From an uncultured Megasphaera sp. (GTDB lineage Bacteria; Bacillota; Negativicutes; Veillonellales; Megasphaeraceae), in contig URLP01000030.1 of assembly GCA_900548635.1 (NCBI GenBank), positions 1 through 15,872 on the forward strand: a stretch of DNA of 15,872 nt, in the 5' to 3' direction. Position numbers and translations under genes: made by a program. The notes under the pieces are model-generated. The model was not told the origin of the DNA, did not search any database, and saw only the letters and a program-made list of their open reading frames with translations. This document shows positions 6,900 through 14,413 of this stretch, in pieces (position 1 is the first letter of the stretch; every line of letters starts with the position of its first letter).

Positions 6900-6907
6900 G
6901 TGGTAAA

Positions 6908-7405
6908 GTGAACAAGTTTACACACATTGACAAGAACGGCGACGCCGTCATGGTCGACGTCAGCGGCAAAGCCGTGACGGCCAGGACGGCCACGGCCTGC
7001 GGCCGTATCGCCATGAGCCGCGAATGCTATGATGCCGTCAAAGCCGGGGCCATGAAGAAAGGCGATGTCCTCGGTGTCGCCCGCGTGGCCGGCATCATGG
7101 GGGCCAAGCGGACGAGCGACCTGATCCCGCTCTGCCATATCCTCAACCTGACCAAATGCAGCGTCGAATTTTTCTTCCACGATGATACTTGTGAAATCGA
7201 AGGGCGCTGCACTGTCAAGTGCGACGGCAAGACGGGCGTGGAAATGGAGGCCCTGACGGGTGTATCCGTGGCCTTGCTGACGGTCTACGATATGTGCAAG
7301 GCCGTCGATAAGCGCATGTGTATCAAGGATATCCACCTCGTCGAAAAAATCGGCGGCAAGAGCGGTCATTTCCAATATGACGGAGGGGAGCACTATGAAG
7401 GATAA
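6908..7405 (+). CDS. moaC: Cyclic pyranopterin monophosphate synthase MoaC
   Basis: MoaC turns the MoaA product 3',8-cyclo-7,8-dihydro-GTP into cyclic pyranopterin monophosphate, the first stable intermediate of Mo cofactor synthesis. The 165 residues have the usual length. Family motifs are GIMGAKRTSDLIPLCH (about 58-73) and GVEMEALTGVSVALLTVYDM (about 112-131), followed by CKAVDKRM. The start is GTG at 6908, with GGTGG just upstream; the first residues read FTHIDKNGDAVMVDVSGK, the typical MoaC opening, and no ATG fits better. Its 3' end overlaps moaA by 11 bp, as expected for consecutive enzymes that are co-translated. Confidence 0.96.
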   Translation: MNKFTHIDKNGDAVMVDVSGKAVTARTATACGRIAMSRECYDAVKAGAMKKGDVLGVARVAGIMGAKRTSDLIPLCHILNLTKCSVEFFFHDDTCEIEGRCTVKCDGKTGVEMEALTGVSVALLTVYDMCKAVDKRMCIKDIHLVEKIGGKSGHFQYDGGEHYEG

Positions 7406-8372
7406 GTGGGGGCGGACCATCGACTACCTGCGCCTTTCCCTGACGGACCGCTGCAACCTGCGTTGCCGCTACTGCATGCCAGAAGCTGTTGACAGTGTCG
7501 GACATGACGCAGTCCTGCGCTATGAAGAAATATTGACGGTTTGCCGGGCTGCCCTGGCACTGGGCATCGACCGCTTCAAGATCACCGGCGGCGAGCCCCT
7601 CGTGCGCAAAGGCGCCCTTTCCTTCATGGCGGTCCTGAAAGCATTGCCGGGTGTCCGTTCCGTGACGCTGACGACGAACGGAATTTTACTTAAAAAAGCC
7701 CTGCCGGATTTAATTCGTCTGGGTGTCGACGGCATCAACATCAGTCTCGATACGCTCGATGCAGGCCAGTACGCAGCACTCACAGGCGGCGGCAGCCTGC
7801 ATACGGTCGTCCAGGCCCTGGAAGCAGCTGCGGCGGAAAATGTAAACGTCAAAGTAAACGCTGTGCTTTTGAAGGAGACGGCGCCGCAGCTCCTGGCGCT
7901 GGCCAGGCTCGCCCAGGACCTGCCCGTCGACGTGCGTTTCATCGAACTGATGCCCATCGGCTATGGCACGAGTTTGCCCGGCCTCAGTGCCGATGAAGCG
8001 TTGGTACGTCTCAAAGGGGTCTATCCGGATTTAAAAGAAACGGCGGAACGGCGCGGCAACGGTCCGGCGTCGTACTATGCCAGCGCAGTCTTGCAGGGAC
8101 GAATCGGCTTCATCGCTGCCAATACGCATGCTTTCTGCCGCACCTGCAACCGCCTGCGCCTGACGAGTACGGGCTTCCTCAAGCCCTGCCTCTGCTATGA
8201 CGACGGCGTTGACCTGCGCGCTCTGCTGCGCAGCGGCCGGCCGGATACGGAAATCCAGGCTTTGCTGCAGCAGGCCCTGGCAGAAGCGATTGAAGACAAA
8301 CCGGCGAAGCACTGCTTTGCCGAAAGAAAAGAAATCAGTGAACATAAGACGATGAATCAAATCGGAGGATAA
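7395..8372 (+). CDS. moaA: GTP 3',8-cyclase MoaA (radical SAM)
   Basis: MoaA is a radical SAM enzyme that rearranges GTP in the first step of Mo cofactor synthesis. The 325 residues show the SAM cluster cysteines C20, C24 and C27 (CNLRCRYC), the SAM-binding KITGGEPLVRK, and the second cluster cysteines C248, C251 and C265 with the GTP-contacting NRLRLTS between them. It ends in Gly-Gly, the conserved MoaA tail needed for catalysis. The ATG at 7395 follows GGAGGGG by about 6 bp and gives the usual short N-terminus; an in-frame ATG at 7377 lies deeper in moaC, upstream of that ribosome binding site. The GGA GGA codons of the Gly-Gly tail also serve as the Shine-Dalgarno of the next gene. Confidence 0.96.
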   Translation: MKDKWGRTIDYLRLSLTDRCNLRCRYCMPEAVDSVGHDAVLRYEEILTVCRAALALGIDRFKITGGEPLVRKGALSFMAVLKALPGVRSVTLTTNGILLKKALPDLIRLGVDGINISLDTLDAGQYAALTGGGSLHTVVQALEAAAAENVNVKVNAVLLKETAPQLLALARLAQDLPVDVRFIELMPIGYGTSLPGLSADEALVRLKGVYPDLKETAERRGNGPASYYASAVLQGRIGFIAANTHAFCRTCNRLRLTSTGFLKPCLCYDDGVDLRALLRSGRPDTEIQALLQQALAEAIEDKPAKHCFAERKEISEHKTMNQIGG

Positions 8373-8376
8373 AACA

Positions 8377-9312
8377 ATGGGAAAAGTACATGCTGTTTGT
8401 ATCAGCAACGTCCGCGGCATTGCCAAGACGGCCGTGCCGGAAGGTAAATTCGTAGTAAACTGGGGCATCGAAGGCGATGCGCATGCGGAACACTGGCACC
8501 GCCAGGTCAGCTTGTTAGGCCTGGAAAGCATTGAAGCTTTCCGCCGCCGCGGCGGCAGCGTAGAATTCGGCGCTTTCGGCGAAAACCTCGTCGTCGACGG
8601 CTTTATTTTTTCGTCCCTGCCTGTAGGGACACTGCTGCGCTGCGGCGACGTCTTGTTGGAAATCACGCAGATCGGCAAGGAATGCCACAACCACTGCGCC
8701 GTCTACGAAGCCGTCGGCGACTGCATCATGCCCAGAGAAGGCGTCTTTGCCCGCGTCCTTGAAGGCGGCATCATCCGTCCGGGCGATACGATGGAAGAAG
8801 TGCCGCGTCACGGGAAACGGCCTTATCAGGCAGCGGTCATCACCTTATCTGACAAGGGCAGCAAGGGACTGCGTCAGGATGCCAGCGGCCCGGCCATTGC
8901 GGAAAAACTGGAAGCGGCAGGCTTTGAAGTCATCGAGCAGATCCTCCTGCCCGACGGCAAGGGGCCGCTGGAACAGCAGCTCTGCCGTCTGGCCGACCAG
9001 CGCCAGGCTGACCTCATCCTGACGACGGGCGGTACGGGCTTCGGTGCCCGCGATGTCACGCCGGAAGCGACGTTGGCTGTCGCCGACCGCCAGGCGCCGG
9101 GCATTGCCGAAGCAATACGGGCGGCATCCATGCAGATTACGCCGCGGGCCATGCTTTCCCGGGCGGTCAGTGTCATCCGCAAAAAGACGCTGATCATCAA
9201 CCTGCCGGGCAGCCCAAAAGCCTGCCGGGAATGCATGGATGTCTTCCTCGATACGATTCCTCACGGTTTGGATTTACTGCGCGGCGAAGTACAGGACTGC
9301 GCCCGTAAGTAA
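8377..9312 (+). CDS. MOSC domain-MogA fusion protein
   Basis: The 311-residue protein joins two Mo cofactor domains. Residues 1-145 are a MOSC domain: GIEGDAHAEHWHRQVSLLG near 30-48, GAFGENLVVDG near 65-75, and IGKECHNHCAVY with two cysteines near 109-114. MOSC domains carry sulfur or bind Mo cofactor in sulfurases and related proteins. Residues 150-311 are MogA, molybdopterin adenylyltransferase: AAVITLSDKGSKGLRQDASG, TTGGTGFGARDVTPEAT (about 214-230) and LPGSPKACREC. MogA activates molybdopterin with AMP before MoeA inserts Mo. The start is 4 bp after moaA, using the GGAGGA of its last codons. The fusion suggests that adenylylation and a sulfur-handling step are linked, perhaps for sulfurated hydroxylase cofactor; that link is inference. 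Confidence 0.92.
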   Translation: MGKVHAVCISNVRGIAKTAVPEGKFVVNWGIEGDAHAEHWHRQVSLLGLESIEAFRRRGGSVEFGAFGENLVVDGFIFSSLPVGTLLRCGDVLLEITQIGKECHNHCAVYEAVGDCIMPREGVFARVLEGGIIRPGDTMEEVPRHGKRPYQAAVITLSDKGSKGLRQDASGPAIAEKLEAAGFEVIEQILLPDGKGPLEQQLCRLADQRQADLILTTGGTGFGARDVTPEATLAVADRQAPGIAEAIRAASMQITPRAMLSRAVSVIRKKTLIINLPGSPKACRECMDVFLDTIPHGLDLLRGEVQDCARK

Positions 9313-9350
9313 ACGAATATAAATATCTTTACTAAAGGAGATGCGCGACT

Positions 9351-10196
9351 ATGACCTGGAAAAAAGTAGTAGCAGCCGTTCTCGCCGGTACGTTGGCCTT
9401 TGCCCTGGCCGGCTGCGGTTCCGAGAAGAGAGATGACAGCAAAGCTGCCAACGGCGAAAAAGTACATCTGACTGTTTTTGCCGCCGCGAGCATGACGGAA
9501 ACGATGAACAAAATCGCTGAGCAGTATCAGAAGGAACACCCGAACGTGGAAATTTCCTGCAACTTCGACTCGTCAGGTACGCTGAAGACGCAGATCCAGA
9601 ACGGCGCCGACTGCGATCTCTTCATTTCGGCCGCTCAGAAGCAGATGAATCAGCTCGATGCTTCGAAAGATGCGAAAGCTAACCCGGATAAACTGGACTT
9701 CATCAAGAGCGACAGCCGCGTCGACCTCCTTGAAAATAAGGTCGTCCTGGTTACGCCGTCCGGCAATTCGAAGGATGTCAAGGACTTCAAGGATATGGCA
9801 GAGAAATTGAAGGACGGCTCGATTCGCCTGGTCATGGGCAACAGCGATGTCCCTGTCGGCCAGTATACGCAGAAAATCCTGAAATTCTTCAACCTCGATG
9901 AACAGGCCATCGCTCAGGCCGGCCACATCACGTACGGCTCGAACGTCAAGGAAGTTACGACACAGGTCAGCGAAGGCAGCGCCGACTGCGGCGTCATCTA
10001 TGCGACGGATGCCTTCAGCGCCAAACTGATACCCGTCGACAAGGCGACGAAGGAAATGTGCGGCCAGGTCATCTATCCGGCAGCGGTCCTGAAAAACAGC
10101 AAGCATCCGCAGGAAGCGCAGGATTTCCTCAACTATCTGAAAGGCGAAGAAGCCATGAAGATTTTCCAGAGCGTCGGCTTCAGCCCTGTCGGCTAA
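9351..10196 (+). CDS. modA: Molybdate ABC transporter substrate-binding lipoprotein ModA
   Basis: ModA captures molybdate (or tungstate) outside the cell and delivers it to ModBC. The 281-residue protein starts with a lipoprotein signal: MTWKK, a hydrophobic stretch, then the lipobox LAGC with C22 as the lipidated residue. The mature part shows the ModA hallmarks LTVFAAASMTETMNKIAEQY, SSGTLKTQIQNGADCDLFISA, and VMGNSDVPVGQY, ending in a typical YPAAVLKNSKHPQEAQDFLNYL. A clear AAAGGAGATG precedes the ATG. The 38-bp gap to mogA is the largest in the operon and is AT-rich (ATATAAATAT), which leaves room for an extra weak promoter, though I cannot identify one. modB follows 12 bp later. Confidence 0.95.
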   Translation: MTWKKVVAAVLAGTLAFALAGCGSEKRDDSKAANGEKVHLTVFAAASMTETMNKIAEQYQKEHPNVEISCNFDSSGTLKTQIQNGADCDLFISAAQKQMNQLDASKDAKANPDKLDFIKSDSRVDLLENKVVLVTPSGNSKDVKDFKDMAEKLKDGSIRLVMGNSDVPVGQYTQKILKFFNLDEQAIAQAGHITYGSNVKEVTTQVSEGSADCGVIYATDAFSAKLIPVDKATKEMCGQVIYPAAVLKNSKHPQEAQDFLNYLKGEEAMKIFQSVGFSPVG

Positions 10197-10208
10197 GGCA
10201 GGCAGCTC

Positions 10209-10880
10209 ATGGATTGGTATCCTCTTTGGAACAGCCTGCGCATCGCTGCCATTTCCTGTGCCCTCGTCTTTTTCAGCGGCATCGCCCTGGCCTATTATGT
10301 CGCCCGTCTGCCGCGGCTCCTCAAGGGCATCCTGGACGTCGTCCTGACCTTGCCCCTGGTCCTGCCGCCAACGGTCTGCGGCTGGCTGCTGCTCCTGGTC
10401 TTCGGCCTCAGGCATCCCGTCGGCATCTTCCTCAATGATGTCGGCATCCGTTTCGTCATGACCTGGTACGGCGGCGTCCTGGCATCGGCTGTCGTCGCCT
10501 TTCCCCTGATGTACCGCACGGCCCGCGGCGCCTTTGAAAGCTTCGATGAAACCCTGGCCTGGAGCGGCCGCACCCTGGGCCTGTCGGATACGTTCATTTT
10601 CTGGCACATCCGCATGCCCTACTGCAAGCAGGGCATCATCGCCGGTACGGTCCTGGCCTTTGCTCGGGCTTTGGGCGAATACGGAGCGACGAGCATGCTC
10701 ATCGGCTATATCCCGGGCAATACGGCGACCATTTCTACGACGGTTTACCAGCTCTGGCGGACGAATGACGAGTACGGCGCCTTTATCTGGGTCCTGGTAA
10801 ATATCGTCATCAGCACCGTCGTCCTCCTGACAGTCAATCTCTTTGAAAAGCGGAACCGCGAAAGGAGGCGCCTGGTATGA
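10209..10880 (+). CDS. modB: Molybdate ABC transporter permease ModB
   Basis: ModB is the membrane channel of the molybdate importer. The 223 residues have the normal length and about five hydrophobic segments, beginning with LRIAAISCALVFFSGIALAYYVA (about 8-30). Conserved features include LTLPLVLPPTVCGWLLLL and the cytoplasmic coupling loop ALGEYGATSMLIGYIPG near residues 153-169, where ModC docks. The Shine-Dalgarno (GGCAGG) is weak, so translation may depend on modA just upstream. Its stop overlaps the modC start in an ATGA (10877-10880). Confidence 0.95.
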   Translation: MDWYPLWNSLRIAAISCALVFFSGIALAYYVARLPRLLKGILDVVLTLPLVLPPTVCGWLLLLVFGLRHPVGIFLNDVGIRFVMTWYGGVLASAVVAFPLMYRTARGAFESFDETLAWSGRTLGLSDTFIFWHIRMPYCKQGIIAGTVLAFARALGEYGATSMLIGYIPGNTATISTTVYQLWRTNDEYGAFIWVLVNIVISTVVLLTVNLFEKRNRERRRLV

Positions 10881-11221
10881 TTGATATTGACGTTTACAAG
10901 GATTGGGGCACGTTTACATTGGACGTCAAACTGCACCATCAGGGCGGTATCCTCGGCCTCCTCGGCGCGTCGGGCTGCGGCAAGAGCAAGACCCTGCAGT
11001 GCATCGCCGGTATTGAAAAGCCGGACCGGGGCAGCGTGACCGTCGGCGCACGGACTTTCTTCGACAGTGATACAAAAATTAACATTCCCGTACCGCAGCG
11101 GCGCGTGGGTTATCTCTTCCAGCATTACGCGCTCTTTCCCAATATGAGCGTCGAAGAGAATATCCGCTGCGGCGTCCGGTCGGCAGCCTCGAAAGACGAG
11201 GCCGCACGGTCCGCTCGATGA
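10877..11221 (+). CDS. modC: ModC ATPase, N-terminal part (split by frame change)
   Basis: These 114 residues are the first third of the molybdate importer ATPase. The Walker A motif GASGCGKSKT is at 30-39, and the Q-loop region VGYLFQHYALFPNMSVEENI follows at about 77-96. The frame then runs into a TGA at 11219-11221, leaving out the LSGGQ signature and Walker B, which are in the next frame. Up to KDEAAR the sequence looks like normal ModC; the last few residues are out of register. Start and modB stop overlap as ATGA. On its own this fragment cannot be an active ATPase. A missing G near 11208 would join it to the next frame, so this is either a real mutation, a sequencing error, or, less likely, a split protein. 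Confidence 0.85.
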   Translation: MIDIDVYKDWGTFTLDVKLHHQGGILGLLGASGCGKSKTLQCIAGIEKPDRGSVTVGARTFFDSDTKINIPVPQRRVGYLFQHYALFPNMSVEENIRCGVRSAASKDEAARSAR

Positions 11222-11913
11222 TGGAACGCCTGCGCCTGACGGGACTGGAAAAACAGAAGCCTGCTCAGCTTTCCGGCGGCCAGCAGCAGCGCGTGGCACT
11301 GGCCCGCATCCTGGTCAATGAACCGGACATCCTTCTTTTAGACGAACCCTTCAGCGCCCTCGACAGTTATTTAAAAGAAAAAGTGATGACGGAACTCAAG
11401 GACTTGCTGCAGCAGTTCCCGAAGGATGTCATCCTGGTTACGCACAGCCGCGACGAAGCCTATCAGCTCTGCCAGTCCATCGCCGTCCTCGACCAAGGGC
11501 GCGTGGCGGCTGTCGGGCCGACGCGGCAGCTCTTCGCCGATCCCCAGTCGAAAGCCGCCGCTCTCCTCACGGGCTGCAAGAATATTGCGGCTGCCCGAAA
11601 AGCCGGTCCGGAAAGCGTCTTCGTGCCGGACTGGCAGACGACTTTCTGCACGAATCGTCCTGTCGGTGACGGTCTCTGTGCCATCGGCATCCGGGGCCAT
11701 GCCTTTACGGCGGCTGCTGGCGAGAATGCGTTTCCCATTACTGTAACAGAAGAAATCGAGCAGCCCTTCGAATGGATCGTCAAGTTCCGCTACGGCAGCC
11801 AGGCGGCGGGGACGCCGGATATCTGGTGGCGCTTCGCCAAGCCCGACAGGCCGGCAGTACTGCCGGAAAAGCTGGCTGTTCCGGGCAAAGCGATTTTACT
11901 CTTATATAGGTGA
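11218..11913 (+). CDS. modC: ModC ATPase, C-terminal part (split by frame change)
   Basis: This frame holds the rest of ModC: the ABC signature LSGGQQQRVALARI, Walker B ILLLDEPFSALD, the switch histidine in LVTHSRDEA, and a C-terminal TOBE-like molybdate-binding domain (about residues 140-231, RPVGDGLCAIGIRGHAF onwards). The ATG at 11218 is given as the formal start, but the frame is homologous further upstream (VRSMMERLRLTGLEKQ), so the true protein begins at 10877. Together the two parts would be about 345 residues, the normal length of ModC. The ATGA at 11218-11221 mirrors the modB/modC and xdhC/yqeC junctions, so termination-reinitiation could make this piece, but no Shine-Dalgarno is seen. 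Confidence 0.85.
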   Translation: MMERLRLTGLEKQKPAQLSGGQQQRVALARILVNEPDILLLDEPFSALDSYLKEKVMTELKDLLQQFPKDVILVTHSRDEAYQLCQSIAVLDQGRVAAVGPTRQLFADPQSKAAALLTGCKNIAAARKAGPESVFVPDWQTTFCTNRPVGDGLCAIGIRGHAFTAAAGENAFPITVTEEIEQPFEWIVKFRYGSQAAGTPDIWWRFAKPDRPAVLPEKLAVPGKAILLLYR

Positions 11914-11919
11914 TATCAT

Positions 11920-12975
11920 ATGGAAACTTTATTTACCCGATTACATGAAGAAATACAAAGCGGCCGCCCGGCAGTCCTCCTGACGGTCGTCGCCAGCCAG
12001 GGCTCGACGCCGCGCGGCATCGGCAGTCATCAGGCTGTCTTTCAGGACGGCACGACAGCCGGCACCGTCGGCGGCGGCTATCAGGAATACCTGGCCATCC
12101 AGGCCGGCCGGCAGTGTCTGGCTGAAAAGCGGTCGGCCTTCCGCCGCCTCATCCTTCATCCCAACGACGAAGAAGACATCAATGCTGCCTGCGGCGGTGA
12201 ACTGACCGTCTTCTGCCAGTACCTCGACCCGGTCCTGCCGGGACTCGGAGACGTCCTGAACGGTATCCTGCAGGCTCTGAAAAATCATCAGGCCGCCTGG
12301 TTGGCCCTGGATGTGAGTGACGAAAGGGATTGGGGCATGGCCCTTGTTACGGCCGGCGAAAGCATTGGCTGCGGCAGGATGACGGCGCTGCAGGCTGTCG
12401 ATGCGGCCTGGTGCCGTCAGAATGTCGCAGGGCTCTCGGAAAAAGAGGGCTTGCGCTGCTACAGCGAACCCCTGTCTTATCCGGGCCGGGTCTTCATCTT
12501 TGGCGGCGGTCACGTCTCGCAGGCCCTGGTGCCGGTCCTTACGAGCATTGATTTTTCCTGCATCGTCGTCGATGACCGGGCAGAATTTGCCGACGCCGCC
12601 CTCTTTCCTCAGGCGGAAGCCGTCTATCAGGCTGATTACGGCCAGTTGCCCAAAAGCATCGATGTCACGCCGGACGATTACGTCTGCATCATGACCCGCG
12701 GCCACGTCGGCGACTACGATGTGCAGCGCCAGATGCTGAAAATCAAACCCTATTATCTCGGCGTCATCGGCAGCCGGCGCAAGCTGGCTTTCGTCAAGAC
12801 GAAGCTCCTGGCCGACGGTTTTACGGCCGAAGAAATCGACGCCTGCCATGCACCTATCGGTCTTGCCATTTCTGCAGTGACGCCCGCAGAAATCGCTGTC
12901 AGCATCGCGGCCGAACTGATTGCCGTGCGGGCCAAAAGGGAAGGGCGGGAAAAAAGCCGCTACAAGAAACCATGA
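11920..12975 (+). CDS. xdhC: XdhC-family molybdenum hydroxylase maturation factor
   Basis: XdhC proteins bind Mo cofactor, help add the terminal sulfido (or selenido) ligand, and load it into xanthine dehydrogenase-type hydroxylases. The 351 residues have both expected parts: an N-terminal XdhC/CoxI domain with ASQGSTPRGIGSHQAV (25-40), GTVGGG and C91GGEL, and a C-terminal Rossmann-like domain with FIFGGGHVSQAL (192-203), TRGHVGDYD and VIGSRRK (282-288). It starts 6 bp after modC, with AGGTGAT as ribosome binding site, and its end overlaps yqeC by ATGA. The pairing with yqeC and mocA points to a selenium-dependent hydroxylase system. No hydroxylase subunit is in the window, so the client enzyme is unknown. 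Confidence 0.92.
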   Translation: METLFTRLHEEIQSGRPAVLLTVVASQGSTPRGIGSHQAVFQDGTTAGTVGGGYQEYLAIQAGRQCLAEKRSAFRRLILHPNDEEDINAACGGELTVFCQYLDPVLPGLGDVLNGILQALKNHQAAWLALDVSDERDWGMALVTAGESIGCGRMTALQAVDAAWCRQNVAGLSEKEGLRCYSEPLSYPGRVFIFGGGHVSQALVPVLTSIDFSCIVVDDRAEFADAALFPQAEAVYQADYGQLPKSIDVTPDDYVCIMTRGHVGDYDVQRQMLKIKPYYLGVIGSRRKLAFVKTKLLADGFTAEEIDACHAPIGLAISAVTPAEIAVSIAAELIAVRAKREGREKSRYKKP

Positions 12976-13631
12976 CGGCTCAGGTCTTTACCTACATCGG
13001 TGCCGGCGGCAAGACGACGAGTATTTTCGCCAGAGCCCGGCAGGAACGGGAAGCCTGCAGGCTGACGGCTGTCGTGACGACGACGCATATGCGGCGGCCG
13101 GCAGTGCACTTCCTGCCTGTGCCCCTGCGCTCGGACTGGCAGGAAACGTGGCGGCGCAGCGGCCTGATCGTTGCCGGCCGGCTGGCGGTCCAGGGCAAGA
13201 TTACCTGGCCCGGTGACGAAATTTATCAGCAGCTTTGCGAAAAAGCCGACACGGTCCTCGTTGAAGGCGACGGCTCGAAGAGGCTGCCTCTGAAAGTCAT
13301 GCGTCCCCATGAACCGGTCATCCCGGAAAATTGTGATGCTGTCTACTGTCTGGCCGGCCTTGCCGCGCTGGGGCAGCCTGCGGCAGCTGCGTGCTTCCAC
13401 TATGAACTGCTGGGGCTAAATGCGGCGGACGTCATTACGGAGCCTCTCTTTGCCCATATCGTTGAAGCCGGCTGCCTGCAGCGCCTCGGTCCGTGGCAGG
13501 AAAAGACGGAAGTCGTCCTCAATCAGGCCGATGACGAAGTGCTGCGTCAGGCCGGGGAACGGATCCTGGCCCGACTCTCCCGGCCGGGAGGGCTGACATC
13601 GTATCCGAAAGAAATGAGGGAAATAAGATGA
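12972..13631 (+). CDS. yqeC: YqeC-type selenium-dependent hydroxylase accessory protein
   Basis: The 219-residue protein has a P-loop GAGGKTT at 10-16, the motif TTTHMRRP, and VLVEGDGSKRLPLK around residues 96-109. These match the YqeC family, found with selenium-dependent molybdenum hydroxylases; its biochemical role is not established, but nucleotide binding is expected from the P-loop. No signal peptide or membrane segment is seen. It overlaps xdhC (ATGA at 12972) and mocA (ATGA at 13628), so the three are translationally linked. It is the main hint that the client hydroxylase uses labile selenium rather than sulfur. Confidence 0.88.
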   Translation: MTAQVFTYIGAGGKTTSIFARARQEREACRLTAVVTTTHMRRPAVHFLPVPLRSDWQETWRRSGLIVAGRLAVQGKITWPGDEIYQQLCEKADTVLVEGDGSKRLPLKVMRPHEPVIPENCDAVYCLAGLAALGQPAAAACFHYELLGLNAADVITEPLFAHIVEAGCLQRLGPWQEKTEVVLNQADDEVLRQAGERILARLSRPGGLTSYPKEMREIR

Positions 13632-14239
13632 AAATAACGCTTGTACTCTTGGCGTCTGGTTTTGGCCGCCGCTTCGGCAGCAATAAATTGACAGCCTTAC
13701 TTTACGGTCGTCCGCTCTATACATATGGAATGGAAAGCCTGTGCCGGGCGGCACAGGCTTTTTTGCCGTCTTCCGGCATCGACTGCCAGGCTGTGCTCGT
13801 CACGGGCCATAAGGCCATTGCCGCTGCCTGCGAAAGTCAAAACATCCCGGTCATCTGGAACGACCAGGCCCGGGAAGGCATGGCCGCGTCTCTGCGCGCA
13901 GCCGTCACAGCCTGCGGTGATACCGATGCCTGGGCCTTCTTCCCGGCCGACCAGCCTTTGCTGCGGGCAGCGACGATTGCCGATTTCCTGCGGCATTTCC
14001 TGGCTTCCGGTGCCGCTGTCGGCTGCATGCATAACGGCGAGCGGCGCTGCAGTCCGGCCATTTTCCGCAGTTCCTATAAAGAACAGCTGCTGGCACTGCA
14101 CGGTGATAGGGGCGGTCGGCAGTTCCTGCGGGGGAAGGATACCTGTGTCTATCGGAGCGCTGCCCAAGAAGAATTATTCGACATAGATACAGAAAGGGAC
14201 TTTGTTATTTTAGATAAAATAACAAAAGAACAATTATAA
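13628..14239 (+). CDS. mocA: Molybdenum cofactor cytidylyltransferase MocA
   Basis: MocA transfers CMP to Mo-molybdopterin to form the cytosine dinucleotide cofactor used by xanthine dehydrogenase-family hydroxylases. The 203 residues fit the family. The nucleotide-binding loop is LVLLASGFGRRFGSNKL at 5-21, followed by VLVTGHKA, REGMAASLRAAV and the metal-binding FFPADQPLL. These resemble MobA but match MocA better, and a separate MobA is fused in mobAB. It overlaps yqeC by ATGA and is the last gene of the operon; AT-rich non-coding DNA with a weak terminator follows. Its presence next to xdhC and yqeC defines this as the hydroxylase branch. Confidence 0.9.
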   Translation: MKITLVLLASGFGRRFGSNKLTALLYGRPLYTYGMESLCRAAQAFLPSSGIDCQAVLVTGHKAIAAACESQNIPVIWNDQAREGMAASLRAAVTACGDTDAWAFFPADQPLLRAATIADFLRHFLASGAAVGCMHNGERRCSPAIFRSSYKEQLLALHGDRGGRQFLRGKDTCVYRSAAQEELFDIDTERDFVILDKITKEQL

Positions 14240-14272
14240 TTAAAGTGAATTAATAATCTAGTTAATTATAAC

Positions 14273-14302
14273 TTCTAACTTTATGATAGTTTAGAAATTT
14301 TT
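14273..14302 (+). terminator. Weak AT-rich intrinsic terminator after mocA
   Basis: TTCTAACT (14273-14280) can pair with AGT plus TAGAA (14288-14296, one bulged T) around a 7-nt loop, followed by a run of five T at 14298-14302. The stem is AT-rich and therefore weak. A further 10-bp inverted repeat, TTATAATTAA (14234-14243) with TTAATTATAA (14262-14271), lies just before it and begins inside the mocA stop region. Together they may end the operon transcript. Confidence 0.4.
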
Positions 14303-14342
14303 CGATATAAAAATAAAAATATAATTAATTAAGCATAAAAGC

Positions 14343-14370
14343 TTTACAAATTAAAATTACCGAGTATAAT
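14343..14370 (+). promoter_or_regulatory. Sigma-A type promoter of the permease gene
   Basis: TTTACA (14343-14348) and TATAAT (14365-14370) are separated by 16 bp, giving five of six and six of six matches to consensus. Transcription would start near 14377, leaving a leader of about 83 nt. This is the best promoter in the window. Confidence 0.75.
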
Positions 14371-14385
14371 GAAAGGCAGTTGAAC

Positions 14386-14413
14386 GATTGACTGCTTCTT
14401 TGAAGTGCCAATC
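14386..14413 (+). promoter_or_regulatory. Hairpin in the permease mRNA leader
   Basis: GATTG (14386-14390) pairs with CAATC (14409-14413). Above a small internal loop, TGCTTC pairs with GAAGTG (including G-U pairs) around a TTT loop. It sits just after the predicted transcription start and does not match a riboswitch or T-box that I recognise. It could be an attenuator, a protein site or an mRNA-stabilising element. The rest of the gap 14240-14459 is AT-rich with no gene. Confidence 0.35.

Noticed and set aside
7377..7394. Upstream start of moaA at 7377.
   Set aside because: The GGAGGGG ribosome binding site lies between 7377 and 7395, so 7395 is the better start, and no homologous residues are gained.
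9313..9350. A ModE site or internal promoter in front of modA.
   Set aside because: The gap contains AT-rich ATATAAATAT but no paired -35 and no palindrome matching the site at 5454; too little to call.
11185..11221. Programmed -1 ribosomal frameshift in modC.
   Set aside because: No X-XXY-YYZ slippery heptamer or clear downstream pseudoknot is visible, and ModC does not normally use frameshifting; a one-base deletion or read error is simpler.
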